Shown in pieces: positions 6,250 through 16,300 of a DNA stretch of 22,368 nucleotides. The stretch spans positions 1 to 22,368 of the forward strand of contig DAOVKX010000007.1 of assembly GCA_030631505.1 (NCBI GenBank), in the 5' to 3' direction. Below the pieces are notes generated by a model. It saw only the letters and a program-made list of their open reading frames with translations, was not told where the DNA came from and searched no databases. Position numbers and translations under genes: made by a program. How positions within the stretch are numbered: the first letter of the stretch is position 1; each line of letters starts with the position of its first letter. Source of the stretch: Candidatus Nanohaloarchaea archaeon (GTDB lineage: Archaea; EX4484-52; DAOVKX01).

Positions 6250-6708
6250 ATGGGTAACGGAATATACGAACAACTAAAGGGTGAGATTGGCGAACTTAAA
6301 GCAAAAAATATTATGACCAGGGATATTCTGACTATAGAAGGCGGTGCATTGGTGTACAATGCGTTAATGCGTATGATGGACCGACGTGTAACTTCTCTAC
6401 TCGTTGAAGATGACAATGAAATAATCGAGGGAATTGTTACGAGGAGGGATATACTTTGCAGAGCACTTGCCAAGGAAATAGACCCTTATACAACAAAAGT
6501 GAACGAAATTATGTCAGCTCCATTAAAGACAGTAAATGATGATTCTAAGGTAATAGATGTTGTAAAGTTAATGGAAGAATATAATATACGAAGATTTCCT
6601 GTTGTTGACGGAAATGGCAAATTTGTAGGCTTGGTTTCGAATAGTGATGCATTTAGGGCCTATGGCACTCACTCTAGAGAGTTGAAAAAACCTACGGAAA
6701 CGGACTAG
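6250..6708 (+). CDS. Two-CBS-domain protein
   Basis: The protein has 152 residues and is essentially a single CBS pair (Bateman module). CBS1 covers about 17-73, with KNIMTRDILTI and GIVTRRDIL. CBS2 covers about 82-138, with EIMSAPLKTV, RRFPVVDGNGKFVGLVSNSD and a final helix. Such stand-alone pairs usually bind adenine nucleotides (AMP, ATP, S-adenosylmethionine) and act as energy or ligand sensors; the partner is not evident here. No extra catalytic or DNA-binding domain is present. The start is fixed by the strong SD site and the length fits the family. Confidence 0.92.
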   Translation: MGNGIYEQLKGEIGELKAKNIMTRDILTIEGGALVYNALMRMMDRRVTSLLVEDDNEIIEGIVTRRDILCRALAKEIDPYTTKVNEIMSAPLKTVNDDSKVIDVVKLMEEYNIRRFPVVDGNGKFVGLVSNSDAFRAYGTHSRELKKPTETD

Positions 6709-6715
6709 CAAAATA

Positions 6716-6839
6716 TTTATAAAGATTTTTGTTAATGTATAAATGTGCAGATGGAGTTTTTCCATTGTGCATAAAAAATAAGTGAAAAAACCATGCAACT
6801 TAGGTTGCTGTGTTTTCTTACTGCAAAAATATGAGGTGT
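6716..6839 (+). promoter_or_regulatory. Promoter and structured leader of the 80-residue gene
   Basis: Two TATA-like boxes, TTTATAAA (6716-6723) and TATAAAT (6738-6744), precede a leader of about 80-100 bases. The leader contains a perfect 5-base stem-loop, GCAAC-TTAG-GTTGC (6795-6808), and an imperfect one near 6747-6771. It ends in the SD site GAGGTG (6834-6839), seven bases before ATG 6847. The length is unusual next to the leaderless neighbours and may carry post-transcriptional control (inference). Confidence 0.45.
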
Positions 6840-6846
6840 GAGAAAA

Positions 6847-7089
6847 ATGGCAGATGGAGTACAATTTGAAACAATAAACTCTGAAGAGATAAGCTTCGGA
6901 ACAAACAACTTTTTGGAAATTGCAAAGAAAAAGGCAGTGACTTCAGAGGGCGAGACCGTATTCATTTCTATCTCAAGAGGGTTTACAACACCTAATGGAG
7001 AAAAAAGATTCAGAAAATCTGTTTCTTTCCCTGATGAAGACGATGTAATCAAAGCTGTTTCAGACGCAATAAAAAAAGTAACCAAATAA
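6847..7089 (+). CDS. Hypothetical 80-residue protein
   Basis: A compact soluble protein that I do not recognise with confidence. It has a predicted alternation of beta strands (ETVFISISRGF, then KRFRKSVSFP) followed by a C-terminal helix (EDDVIKAVSDAIKKV). The basic strand pair followed by a helix recalls small single-stranded nucleic-acid binders of the PC4/Pur type, but this is only a shape resemblance. ATG 6847 is preferred over GTG 6838 because it is correctly spaced from GAGGTG. The strong ribosome site and long leader suggest good expression. It is the last gene before the surface-protein region. Confidence 0.75.
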   Translation: MADGVQFETINSEEISFGTNNFLEIAKKKAVTSEGETVFISISRGFTTPNGEKRFRKSVSFPDEDDVIKAVSDAIKKVTK

Positions 7090-7154
7090 TTCTAAGGACT
7101 ATTATGTTACAGGGAAACGGACAGATGGTTGGATAAAAAGGATGAAAACCATTA

Positions 7155-7166
7155 TTTTTTCTTTTT
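7155..7166 (+). terminator. T-rich terminator after the 80-residue gene
   Basis: Two T-runs (7155-7160 and 7162-7166) lie about 70 bases after the stop codon, a typical archaeal termination signal. No coding sequence is seen between 7090 and 7369. Confidence 0.4.
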
Positions 7167-7309
7167 CAACTTATATTTTTGTTAAATCGTTTTCATATTT
7201 CTCTCTTTTAGTTCTTATTTTTCAAAATGTATATACATTATAGATTTTATTGTTATTATTGTTATTCATCGTTGCTAATTATCGTACTTTTTCTTACTTT
7301 ATAGAAACC

Positions 7310-7361
7310 TTTATATACTCCATTAATACTAATAATCTTTTATGTTATGTTCTTAAAGGGG
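7310..7361 (+). promoter_or_regulatory. Promoter and ribosome site of the first surface-protein operon
   Basis: GAAACC followed by TTTATATA (7310-7317) forms a strong TFB/TATA element, nearly the same string as in the HEPN promoter. Transcription should begin near 7338. AAAGGGG (7355-7361) is an SD site eight bases before ATG 7370, which fixes that start and excludes longer versions beginning near 7250. Confidence 0.6.
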
Positions 7362-7369
7362 ATACATGT

Positions 7370-9634
7370 ATGAAACTGGAGTTTGGAAATGTTGGGTTAG
7401 GTTTTTTGTTTGCCGTATTATTCGGTTTGACTTCTTTGATTGTGCTTGTTTTTGCTATTGGCGATTCGTCTGTAACAGTTTCTACAGATTCCCCGGCAAA
7501 TGATACATGGGATACTGACGGGAGCATAACTTTTGCAGTAAGGTGCAATGCAAGTGATAGCTCTATGGGGAGAGCAGAACTGCATACGAACTTTAGCGGG
7601 GGGAGTCTATCGTACTATGAACACAACGAGAGTGCGATATCCAACAATACAGAGTTTACTTTTAGTACAAACACAAGCGTGTCTGATGGCAGCTATTTCT
7701 GGAATGTTAATTGTTCAGATGATTCCGGCAACTGGTCTTTCGGGGACGACAAGCAGTTACATGTAGATTCAGGGTTCAATGCAACATCCATATCACAGCC
7801 GGCAAACAACACAAGGACAGACGGAAGCATAAACGTTGTATTCCTCCCAAATGACACCAATGAGATAACCAACTGCAGTGTGAGAATCAATGAGTCATAT
7901 TTTGCTTCAAACACAGTTGCAATTACAAACAACTCCGCAAACACTATAACAGTGATATTGACAGACCTGGGCGACAACCTGATTAATGTAAACTGCACAG
8001 ACAGTGCAGAGAACTACCTGTTCACAGAAGACAGGGTAGCTCAGCTCAAGGTGTGGGATTCACCAAGCGTTGATGCACAATCACCAGCAAATGACACATG
8101 GTCCGCTTCACAAACAGTAGACTTCAAGGGAACATGCAACAGCAGTTATGAGCCAACCAATGCAAGCCTGTTAATAAATGACACTTATCATGCATCAACA
8201 GACCCGACAAACAACTCACAATTCACAATAAGCAGGGATGTAGGCTCTGACGGTTCGTATTTCTTCAACTTAAACTGTTCAAACGAGGACGGCAACTGGA
8301 CAATTAGTGCAGACACCCACATCACGATAGATTCAACCAAGCCGGTTGTAAGAGTATTCCAACCATACAATATAACATACTCAAATACAACAGTACATAT
8401 AGACTTTAGCATAGATGAGATAAATCCAAACGCAACAGTTATATACCAGTTTAATGGCAATGGGACTAATTATACAACTTCGGATAACTTATCAAGCGTT
8501 TACCTAGGGGGTGACGGGCATAAATATCTTGAAGTATGGGACAATGACACAGTAGGTAATATTGGATACAATATCACTTACTTTACTGTTGACACAACAG
8601 CACCAACAGTAACTTTAAATTATCCTGCAAATGAGTCATGGAATAACAGTGCAAGTATAAATAACTTTAACTTTACTGTTGCTGATACATATTCTTCCAT
8701 AGCCAACTGCTCCTTATGGGCTAATTTCTCCGGAACTTTTATTATAAACCAGTCAAATATGACTCCAATAACAAACAATACACCATATGTGATTTTCAAC
8801 GTATCAAATGCGCCTGATGGGTATCAGGTATGGAATGTAAACTGCAGTGATGATTCAGGGAACTGGGCATATGCATCATCCAACAATTCATTGTATGTTG
8901 ACACGACTGCGCCGGCAATAACTGCATATGAGCTTGCAGTGGGTGGGGATGTTGATGTATCAACAGTTTATGCGCAGAACTTCACATTCAACGGAACAAT
9001 AACTGAAACAAATGTGCAAAGCATAACATATTCCATCTATAACTTTACCTCTGAGGGTGAATGGATAAACGGAACAATAGCGAACAGCACAGTAAATTAT
9101 TCACAGTCATATGACGGAATTTACCTGCCTGTTGGCCTGTGGATAATAAATGTCAGTGTAACTGACAGGGCAGGAAACAACAACTGGACAAACTTAAGTG
9201 TAACATCAAATGCCGCAATACAGCCAACTTTAACCGGGACATCTACGCTTTCAGGGACAATAGGGAGCAGTGCAGTTACAACTACATATGATTTGCTGGC
9301 AAAAGGTTACCCTTATGTTAAGGCATACCTGAACCTGACTACTGATGCAAACTGCGGTAATCTGGCTACCTGTTCGTTTGACTCAGTAGGTTATGCAAAC
9401 ATAATAAACGAATCTTCTTCAGTGTCAAAGAATGTTGCAGAAGCGAGTGATTATACAGATGCAGAAACTTTAATAATGAATTCCCTTGTAACAATGCCAT
9501 ATACAAATTTAAACAGTTCAACAATGTCATGGACATATAACAGCACAGTTACATTATCCATAACGCCATATTCAGGTTTGACAGCAGGGACTTACACGGG
9601 AACATACGGCTTTGGAATATTTGACAGTGTGTAA
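7370..9634 (+). CDS. Large secreted protein of Ig-like repeats, no membrane anchor
   Basis: The protein has 754 residues. Residues 1-29 form a signal peptide (basic start, hydrophobic core FLFAVLFGLTSLIVLVFA). Several Ig-like modules of about 100 residues follow, each opening with a pattern such as SPANDTW and often closing with NCSDDSGNW. One carries the common extracellular string VDTTAPTVTL. N-glycosylation sequons are extremely frequent. The last domain, about 618-754, is different: beta-rich, ending in SLTITPYSG-like strands and AGTYTGTYGFGIFDSV, with no sorting signal or membrane segment. It would be released unless held by another protein. Its stop is 10 bases before the start of the next gene, which does have an anchor, so that protein is the likely partner (inference). 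A structural surface or adhesion role is probable. Confidence 0.88.
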   Translation: MKLEFGNVGLGFLFAVLFGLTSLIVLVFAIGDSSVTVSTDSPANDTWDTDGSITFAVRCNASDSSMGRAELHTNFSGGSLSYYEHNESAISNNTEFTFSTNTSVSDGSYFWNVNCSDDSGNWSFGDDKQLHVDSGFNATSISQPANNTRTDGSINVVFLPNDTNEITNCSVRINESYFASNTVAITNNSANTITVILTDLGDNLINVNCTDSAENYLFTEDRVAQLKVWDSPSVDAQSPANDTWSASQTVDFKGTCNSSYEPTNASLLINDTYHASTDPTNNSQFTISRDVGSDGSYFFNLNCSNEDGNWTISADTHITIDSTKPVVRVFQPYNITYSNTTVHIDFSIDEINPNATVIYQFNGNGTNYTTSDNLSSVYLGGDGHKYLEVWDNDTVGNIGYNITYFTVDTTAPTVTLNYPANESWNNSASINNFNFTVADTYSSIANCSLWANFSGTFIINQSNMTPITNNTPYVIFNVSNAPDGYQVWNVNCSDDSGNWAYASSNNSLYVDTTAPAITAYELAVGGDVDVSTVYAQNFTFNGTITETNVQSITYSIYNFTSEGEWINGTIANSTVNYSQSYDGIYLPVGLWIINVSVTDRAGNNNWTNLSVTSNAAIQPTLTGTSTLSGTIGSSAVTTTYDLLAKGYPYVKAYLNLTTDANCGNLATCSFDSVGYANIINESSSVSKNVAEASDYTDAETLIMNSLVTMPYTNLNSSTMSWTYNSTVTLSITPYSGLTAGTYTGTYGFGIFDSV

Positions 9635-9644
9635 GAGGGAAACA

Positions 9645-10682
9645 ATGAAAACCTGCAATTTTTCATTTTTTGTATTATTTTTCTTATTCTGCATTCTATT
9701 AGTTCCACCGGTTAATGCAGCTCTTGTCCATAATGAAACCGGCTCTGTTACTATGGATGTTCCAAGCGGCTCTATGGATGCAGGTGTAGATAATTGTGAT
9801 GATTGTATAGCTGTAACTTTTAATGATCCGTCGACAACAACCACAACAACAACTGCGTCGTCCGGAACAACAGGAACAGCAACAAAAACAACACAGATAA
9901 CAGATGAAGTGATGATTAATGAGTTGTTAACAACTCTGACAGCAGAAGATTTGGGATTGGCTGTATTGACTACAAGCGATGTTACTGTCACTCAGATTGG
10001 TGATGCAGTAACAACTACAACTTTGCCAACACCTTCCAATATTGATAAGGCATTGGAAAACGCAGTTGATGATGAGGCAAAAGACGCTTTGAATGAAATG
10101 AAAACAAAGCTGGAAAGCACAGAAGTTAAGGAAATATCATTGACAACAACTTTAGAGGTGTACAAAGTAAGAAGCCCAATCACTAACAGGGAAGTATACA
10201 GGACTAAAGTAACCTTATCATTTACAGCAACATATGAATCAATGGATGATGTGAACATCATAGAAATAATACCAAAGGCAACTGCATCAAGTACAGATGA
10301 TATAGTGTTTACCGGAGAACAACCGGTAATACTCCAGAGAGACCCGGTTGTACAGTGGCTCTTTGATAAAATAGGTAAAGGGGAAACAAAAGATTTGTCC
10401 TATATAGTCAAGAAGAAGGTTAATTCTATTGATTCTGTTTCGTTAGGGAGTGCAGGAAAGGTTGTTGGGGAAGAAATCCCAGAAGAAGCACCCTCAGAGA
10501 CAAAGGAATTGCCAACAGGCGCGGGAGTAGCGGAGAAAGTGACTTTTGACTGGGTAGCTGTCTTAATAGTCCTGCTGTTTTTAGGGGCACTATATTATTA
10601 CATAAGCAAAGAGAAACAGAGGAAATCAAAGAAAAAGGTAAGACACACCATTTCCAATTTACCGAAGTTTAAAATTAAGTAA
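9645..10682 (+). CDS. Membrane-anchored surface protein, likely partner of the upstream repeat protein
   Basis: The protein has 345 residues: a signal peptide at 1-25, a short region with a CDDC motif, a Thr-rich stretch (about 64-85) probably O-glycosylated, and a mixed region. Next comes a beta domain of the kind often found next to the membrane in archaeal surface proteins (VNIIEIIPKATASSTDDIVF ... DPVVQWLFDKIGKGETKDL). One membrane segment (about 303-322) and a basic tail ending NLPKFKIK finish it. The start at 9645 is set by AGAGGG at 9633-9638, which overlaps the upstream stop, so the two genes are translationally coupled. The protein probably presents or holds the unanchored upstream protein at the cell surface (inference). 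The ATG at 9645 directly precedes the signal peptide, so earlier starts are unlikely. Confidence 0.85.
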   Translation: MKTCNFSFFVLFFLFCILLVPPVNAALVHNETGSVTMDVPSGSMDAGVDNCDDCIAVTFNDPSTTTTTTTASSGTTGTATKTTQITDEVMINELLTTLTAEDLGLAVLTTSDVTVTQIGDAVTTTTLPTPSNIDKALENAVDDEAKDALNEMKTKLESTEVKEISLTTTLEVYKVRSPITNREVYRTKVTLSFTATYESMDDVNIIEIIPKATASSTDDIVFTGEQPVILQRDPVVQWLFDKIGKGETKDLSYIVKKKVNSIDSVSLGSAGKVVGEEIPEEAPSETKELPTGAGVAEKVTFDWVAVLIVLLFLGALYYYISKEKQRKSKKKVRHTISNLPKFKIK

Positions 10683-10757
10683 TTCCTGGTTGTACAGAAA
10701 AGTTTACGATTAAAATGCAGGTACCAGCAGTTATTACGTTTAAGTAAAACCGAAAAG

Positions 10758-10811
10758 TTTATATACTCAGAATGTTACCATTTTTAAAGGATAAGTATAA
10801 ACAAATTGGAG
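10758..10811 (+). promoter_or_regulatory. Promoter and ribosome site of the second surface-protein operon
   Basis: TTTATATA (10758-10765) sits in the context GTTTATATACTC, almost the same as at the first operon. Transcription should start near 10786. GGAG (10808-10811) is six bases before ATG 10818, which is preferred to the in-frame TTG at 10806. Confidence 0.55.
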
Positions 10812-10817
10812 AAGAAA

Positions 10818-13151
10818 ATGAACCATTTTATTGTTGGTTTAAACAGAGAGCAGTTGATTTCATTTACTGTTATTTTTATGTTTTTATCTTGTTTTTCTTC
10901 TTTGGTATTTGCAGAAGATGTAACCCTGAGAGTTAATAAAGATGCGCATTATACTGTTATTGATAATAATATTACTATTTCCGGAGCAGCTTTCAACACA
11001 AGCGGGATAAAGCCGGATGTTAATTTTACTTTATGGTTTTCTGATGGACGTTATTTTAATACAACAGCTGATTCTCTTGGTGAGTTTGAAAGAAGCATAA
11101 AATTCAACCAGACCGGCACATACGCTGTGAACATAACTCATACTACTGATGATGGATCCCTTTACACTTCCCCAAATGTCGAGTTTGAGGTCACTAATAT
11201 GTCTGATGCCAAAGGAGGTTTGGGTGTAGCTACCTATAATGTCAATATGTCGTCAGATTTTGGCGGATGGGATAATGACTATATACCGACGTGGAACTCA
11301 ACACCACTTCGCAATGGAACAATAGATGTTAATGGCACGGTTTTCCAGGTACTTATTGAAAACGCGAGCAATCATGCAGGAAACTACTCATTCTCAAGAT
11401 TATTCATAGACAATGACCAGAACTTCAATTTTTCAAATTCCAATGAAGACAATGACAATTTCCAGGAGGCAAAATACCTTGAGGAGGGTTCTGAGTTCTC
11501 GGTAAATGGCACGGAGTACAAGGTGACATACATAGATCCTCAGGGTACGCAGGTTTCGATAATAGAATCTTCAAGCCATGAGTTTACTGGCGGGGAATCA
11601 AGGCAGGTGACTGCAAGGCCTCTTGATGAAAACAGCACACCGTTAAATTTAAGCGAAGTTGACGGGAATATGACTTTTGAGATTTATAATCAGGATGGCC
11701 GGTTAGTGTCAAATGAAACAGTCAATGAGACCCAGTGGAACTTTACTGTGCCTGACGCTTCAGGACAGTACACTATATATGCAGACAGGCAGATTATTGA
11801 TACGTTCAAGGTTGATAAATTTGATATGACTGCGAAGGTACTGGATGAGAACGGCGAAGATGTCAGTGTAGTGGCATCATTGGCGACGCTCAATATTACT
11901 GTTTCACTTTTAAACTCTGATACCGGAGCTTCTATAACTACTGCAACAGTAGTAGCACAAAAAGAAGGGGTTAATTACACTCTGGCTTATGATTCTGTGA
12001 ATGCTTATTATTACAGGCAAATTACAGCGTCCACTAATGGTACTGATAAATACAATATCATGGCAATACATAGCGGAGATACGCAAAAAACTTCTGTTAG
12101 TTTTGAAGTAAAGGTATTCAAGCCAAATGCTGTTGTTTTCTCTGAGAAAAAAGGAGACGGTGATGGCTTTGCTCCAAATTCACCTGCGGTTGTTATAGTG
12201 TCCGGTCGCAACATGACAGACGGGAGTTCATTAAACTTAAGCAATGTTACTAATAATTGCAATGAGACTTACATAAATTTAACAGGAGTTTATGACACTA
12301 ATAATGTGAATCAACTTGAGAATTACAGTTCAATGAATTTAACTGCATTTTTTGATGCTAAAGCGTCGCAGGGAGAAACAGTTCCGGCGTTTGTGCAGGA
12401 GGACATGAAAAGGACATATGGAGAAACTGCCTGCGTTGTCAACTTTACAACACCTGTAGACCAGGGCACTTACACAACTATAGTCAATGTGACAGTAGAC
12501 AATGAATCTGAACAGGCATACTCGTCTGTGGACCTAAGTGAAGTTTTTGTTACTGCTCACCCGATGTCTTCGTTTGATGCATTCCAGTGGTATGTTTCTC
12601 CGGGAGACCGAGTTTATTTAGGTATTGATGCTTTTGATGGTGTGACCGGTGAGCAGATAGACAGGACAAATATAACTTCTGCAAGCATTGTTGAGGTTGA
12701 GTCTGAGGACGGCACTATTGTTACAGGAGATATGATTAATGAGACTTTCTCAAATTCCGTTTCTGTTGGCGATGGCGGCGGGACTTATGCCGCTTTATCA
12801 TTTATTGTCAATGACAGCCATATGGGGCATCACAGAGTCAAATTTAAGGTTAATATCACTTATGACAGGAACGGAGAACTTAAATGGGTGGAAACAACAG
12901 GCACTGGCTGGTTCATGGAGAAGAAATATCATGTTTTTGCATGGCCTCAATCAAGTGGTGGCAGGTGGTTCTTTAGTTCCACTGATGTAGTGAACCTGAG
13001 CGTTGAAGTTTATGATGATTCTGCTTTTGCTTCTTTTGGCGCTTCAAAAAGTTCATCAGACACAACGAGCGGCTCTTCAAGCTTACAAAATATTGTTGTA
13101 ACTGTTGATGAAGTGAGAGATGCATTTACATGGAAAAAGGTCGGCTTCTAG
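10818..13151 (+). CDS. Giant multi-domain surface protein, N-terminal part up to an in-frame TAG
   Basis: This is the first 777 codons of a frame that continues in register to 17156. A signal peptide covers residues 1-32, ending VFA before EDV. A string of beta-sandwich modules with many sequons follows. The module near 185-260 combines an acidic, calcium-type stretch (FIDNDQNFNF, then NEDND) with a GSEFSVNGTEYKV strand pair, and the same combination recurs after the stop. Later modules end in an aromatic stretch such as GWFMEKKYHVFAW, which also recurs downstream. The frame stops at TAG 13149-13151 in the middle of a module, immediately after KKVGF. As it stands the product would have no anchor and an incomplete last domain. 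A structural S-layer-like or envelope role is likely from architecture; no enzyme motif is seen. Confidence 0.85.
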   Translation: MNHFIVGLNREQLISFTVIFMFLSCFSSLVFAEDVTLRVNKDAHYTVIDNNITISGAAFNTSGIKPDVNFTLWFSDGRYFNTTADSLGEFERSIKFNQTGTYAVNITHTTDDGSLYTSPNVEFEVTNMSDAKGGLGVATYNVNMSSDFGGWDNDYIPTWNSTPLRNGTIDVNGTVFQVLIENASNHAGNYSFSRLFIDNDQNFNFSNSNEDNDNFQEAKYLEEGSEFSVNGTEYKVTYIDPQGTQVSIIESSSHEFTGGESRQVTARPLDENSTPLNLSEVDGNMTFEIYNQDGRLVSNETVNETQWNFTVPDASGQYTIYADRQIIDTFKVDKFDMTAKVLDENGEDVSVVASLATLNITVSLLNSDTGASITTATVVAQKEGVNYTLAYDSVNAYYYRQITASTNGTDKYNIMAIHSGDTQKTSVSFEVKVFKPNAVVFSEKKGDGDGFAPNSPAVVIVSGRNMTDGSSLNLSNVTNNCNETYINLTGVYDTNNVNQLENYSSMNLTAFFDAKASQGETVPAFVQEDMKRTYGETACVVNFTTPVDQGTYTTIVNVTVDNESEQAYSSVDLSEVFVTAHPMSSFDAFQWYVSPGDRVYLGIDAFDGVTGEQIDRTNITSASIVEVESEDGTIVTGDMINETFSNSVSVGDGGGTYAALSFIVNDSHMGHHRVKFKVNITYDRNGELKWVETTGTGWFMEKKYHVFAWPQSSGGRWFFSSTDVVNLSVEVYDDSAFASFGASKSSSDTTSGSSSLQNIVVTVDEVRDAFTWKKVGF
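13149..13151 (+). other. In-frame TAG inside the giant surface-protein gene
   Basis: The codon lies between KKVGF and VSSATTDSFGHATLTL, with no shift of frame. The downstream strand pattern (ATTDSxGxAxLxL) matches the same position of later repeats (NATTDSNGIAVIQL, NATADSDGHATII), so the module clearly continues through the stop. A single change from CAG, GAG, TGG or similar would restore it. TAG serves as a normal terminator for several other genes in this window, which argues against general reassignment. Confidence 0.9.
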
Positions 13152-13307
13152 GTATCTTCAGCCACAACAGATTCGTTTGGACATGCGACGCTTACATTAA
13201 ATTACTCCGACTCAAGCACCAGCTGGGATACAGGCGAGTATAATATAAGAATCAAGATAACAAGTTCTGACGGAACTATTACTGATTATGGTTATGCATG
13301 GTTTGAA

Positions 13308-16300
13308 GTGAAGAATTTCATGTTCTATACATGGACAGACAGCTGGCAGGTTCAAACAGGGCAAAATGTCAGTGTTACAGCGAATGTAGAGTACTCCAAC
13401 TGGACTGCTATGGAAGGGGCAGATATAACTTTGGAAAAGGTGCTTTATCATGGTTCCTGGCCAAACTGGGTCAATGTGGAGGTGGACTCTTCATTATTCA
13501 CTGGCGAGTCGGGTACGAACGCAACAGCAGATAGCGATGGCCACGCCACTATAATAATACCCGGGGCTGTTATGGGTAAGTCCGGTGAATATGAAGCTGT
13601 GCTTAAGGCAACTGCGCCTGATGGAAGCACACAAAGGGCGAGAGCATGGTTCCAGTCAAAGGCATTTGTTATATCTGCATATGACCCAACAAAACAGGAT
13701 TCATGGAATCCTACTTATGCGCCGAACTCGGTTATGGTTATAAATGTGACTGCGGGAACCAGCTATGACTGGTCTCAATGGCCGGTGCCAATTAACGGCA
13801 CACATAACATAACTGCAGTCTGGGCTTCATCAGTTGAGAAGGAAGGTATGATGGGACCATTTATGAGAAAAGAAACCGGCTCTTCCAAGAATATAGTCCA
13901 GAACTGGACCTGCACTACCCGCGAATATAGCGATGGTGATGTTAACAATACCTGCAATCTGACCATAAGCACAAATAACTTTGATGTCGGGACTTACCAT
14001 ATGACTATCGTGGCTAATGACTCAAGCGGTGATGAGTCAACAGAATGGTATATGTTTACTGTCAGAACATTTGATATTAGAACCCCTGAACTAAAGAGGG
14101 TAAGGGTTGATACTGCATATCCTTACAGGAACAGGACAAGCATTATTACCAATAGCAGCTGGACCAGTTGTTCAAGCACGCAGGTGGCATCACTTAATAC
14201 GAATAAAAACGCATCCAATAATGTCAGCGAATGCCGAGCTATGAAGAGCTATTTCATGACAGAAGACCCGTCCGGGCAGGCAATTCCAGCTGTTTTAATA
14301 GATTTAAATGCAACCGATGAGAGCGTAAGGAGAATTTATCTGAATGTTACTGATGTATCCGGTGAGCCGGATTCCAAGAACCTTAACTTCTCAAACGAGT
14401 CAGGGAATCTGATAGGTTACGCTGTTGGAGATAGCTTCTCATGGGATAGTATAACTTACAAAATAATAAACATAAGCACTACTGTGGAGCTGGAGACAAC
14501 AAATGCTGTTGGCTATGATTCAACAGGCAACGGGAAATGGGATTATGACCCGAAAGATTCGAATGACCAGTCTATTGAAGCTACAGGATGTGCCAGTGCA
14601 TTTTGTAAAATAAATGTAAGCGATACAACCGGCACTTATTATCTAAGCCATACACAGAACCCTGGCTGGGAGTCATTGTCTGATGATGAATGGCAGGGGA
14701 TAGACTTAAATGGTGATGGTGACTGTCAAGACAGCTATTACCTTACTGTGCATGAGAAGGTTGGCGGCGGACTGAATAAAGTATATACAAGCAATACCAG
14801 TGACTTTACAAGATTCCCTGCTACGCATATTTATCCAGACCAGACTAATGCTACAAATTTCACCAAAACTGGCAACCAGTCGTATTATGTTGGCGCTTCA
14901 TACATACAGTCAGGAGGGAGCGGAGGAACAGATACAGGCAATACATATATAGAGGTCAAGTTTACAACTAACAGAGAAGGTTGGGGCGGTTATGATTTAG
15001 GCACTTTCAAACAAGGTGTAAATGTCTCTGTTCCTGTGTTAATCAAGGATGCTGACGGCAATGTTCTTGCAAATGCAGATGTCAGTGTCAGGGAAGTAAC
15101 TGTTGTAGATGGCGGCCCGCCAACAACTGCAGCATTAGATGAATTTGGCAATGCCACGACAGATTCAAATGGCATAGCAGTTATACAATTAAATACGTCA
15201 TGGTTCAGCAATCAGTTTACAGGAACTTCAGCGGGCACATACGCTGTCAAAGTTCATGTTGTTTCCGGAGGCCTTACAGGAAGTTCTGTAGGCATGCCGT
15301 GGGACTGGCCAAAGATAAAAGTCGCCAATTTTGATTTAAGGGTTGAGCCGGGAGTGTTTGGCAGTATTTCCGGCCTGAAGAGAATGAATGAAGGTCTTGG
15401 CACATTAAATAAAATCAGGATGTTTGAAGCGCCGACAGGGAGAACATTATCATTAGAAAGAGCATGGTGCGGTAATGGGGATTCTGTTCTTTTAAGACCT
15501 TCGGATTGGATGTATAGCAACCTGATGATAAACCAAACAAGCAGTAATACTACGGTTTACGTTGATGTCAATGAGGATTGTGAGTTTAATGGAGAACAGC
15601 CATATGCTGTCGGAAGCAACATTAAAATGCAAAAAAGCGACCATACACAATTCTTGGGAATTAATGACATAATGGTTGCTGGTAATAATCTTACCACATT
15701 AAGTTGTACTTCCTGTTCAACTGATGACAGTTCCGAAACTTCAAGAACTGCAACTATTGGCGGGAGTACATATTATCTAATGAACGTAAATTGCGGTGCG
15801 GGACAGGCACAGATTAAAAGGACAGAAACCGAATGGAACTGGGGCTGGGACCAGGGTTTCAGCAATGATTCCTATGGTTTTTATGTATGGCCCGGGGGCG
15901 ATGAAATATTAGTGAACAATGTGACTTGTGATAGTGATCTGGACACGGGAGAGGTTACATTTACATGGCAGCAAAATACTCTTGTGTTAGGTACTCCTTC
16001 ATCCTGGAACCTGTCTCTTGGCGGTGACTGGAAGATTGTGAAGATAGCCAATAGTACGGCTACCAGTCCAATTACAGGCGACCAATATGAACTTGTTATA
16101 TTTGATAATTCGACGATTAACAATGGTGAGAATTACCAGGCGTCTATGTGGGGCTGGGATAATACATATGCTGATACTATAGCGCTTATAAATGGCACTA
16201 ATGGCTCTTTTGTCAAAACATATTACTTTGGTGACTGGATACCAGAACTTAACCTGACTGTGTTCGGTGGCAAATTATGGGATGATTATGCATACGCAAC

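Noticed and set aside
6747..6771. Riboswitch before the 80-residue gene
   Set aside because: The stem is short and imperfect and matches no riboswitch class I know, so it is reported only as leader structure.
7250..7369. An earlier start for the first large surface protein
   Set aside because: The promoter TATA at 7310-7317 lies inside that extension, and the SD site plus signal peptide fit ATG 7370.
10806..10817. TTG start four codons upstream of the giant gene's ATG
   Set aside because: GGAG at 10808-10811 is correctly spaced for ATG 10818 and would overlap the TTG itself.
13149..13151. Genome-wide reassignment of TAG to an amino acid
   Set aside because: TAG is the natural end of several intact genes here (240, 5827, 6170, 6708, 17156), and no other long gene has an internal TAG. 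Site-specific recoding remains possible.
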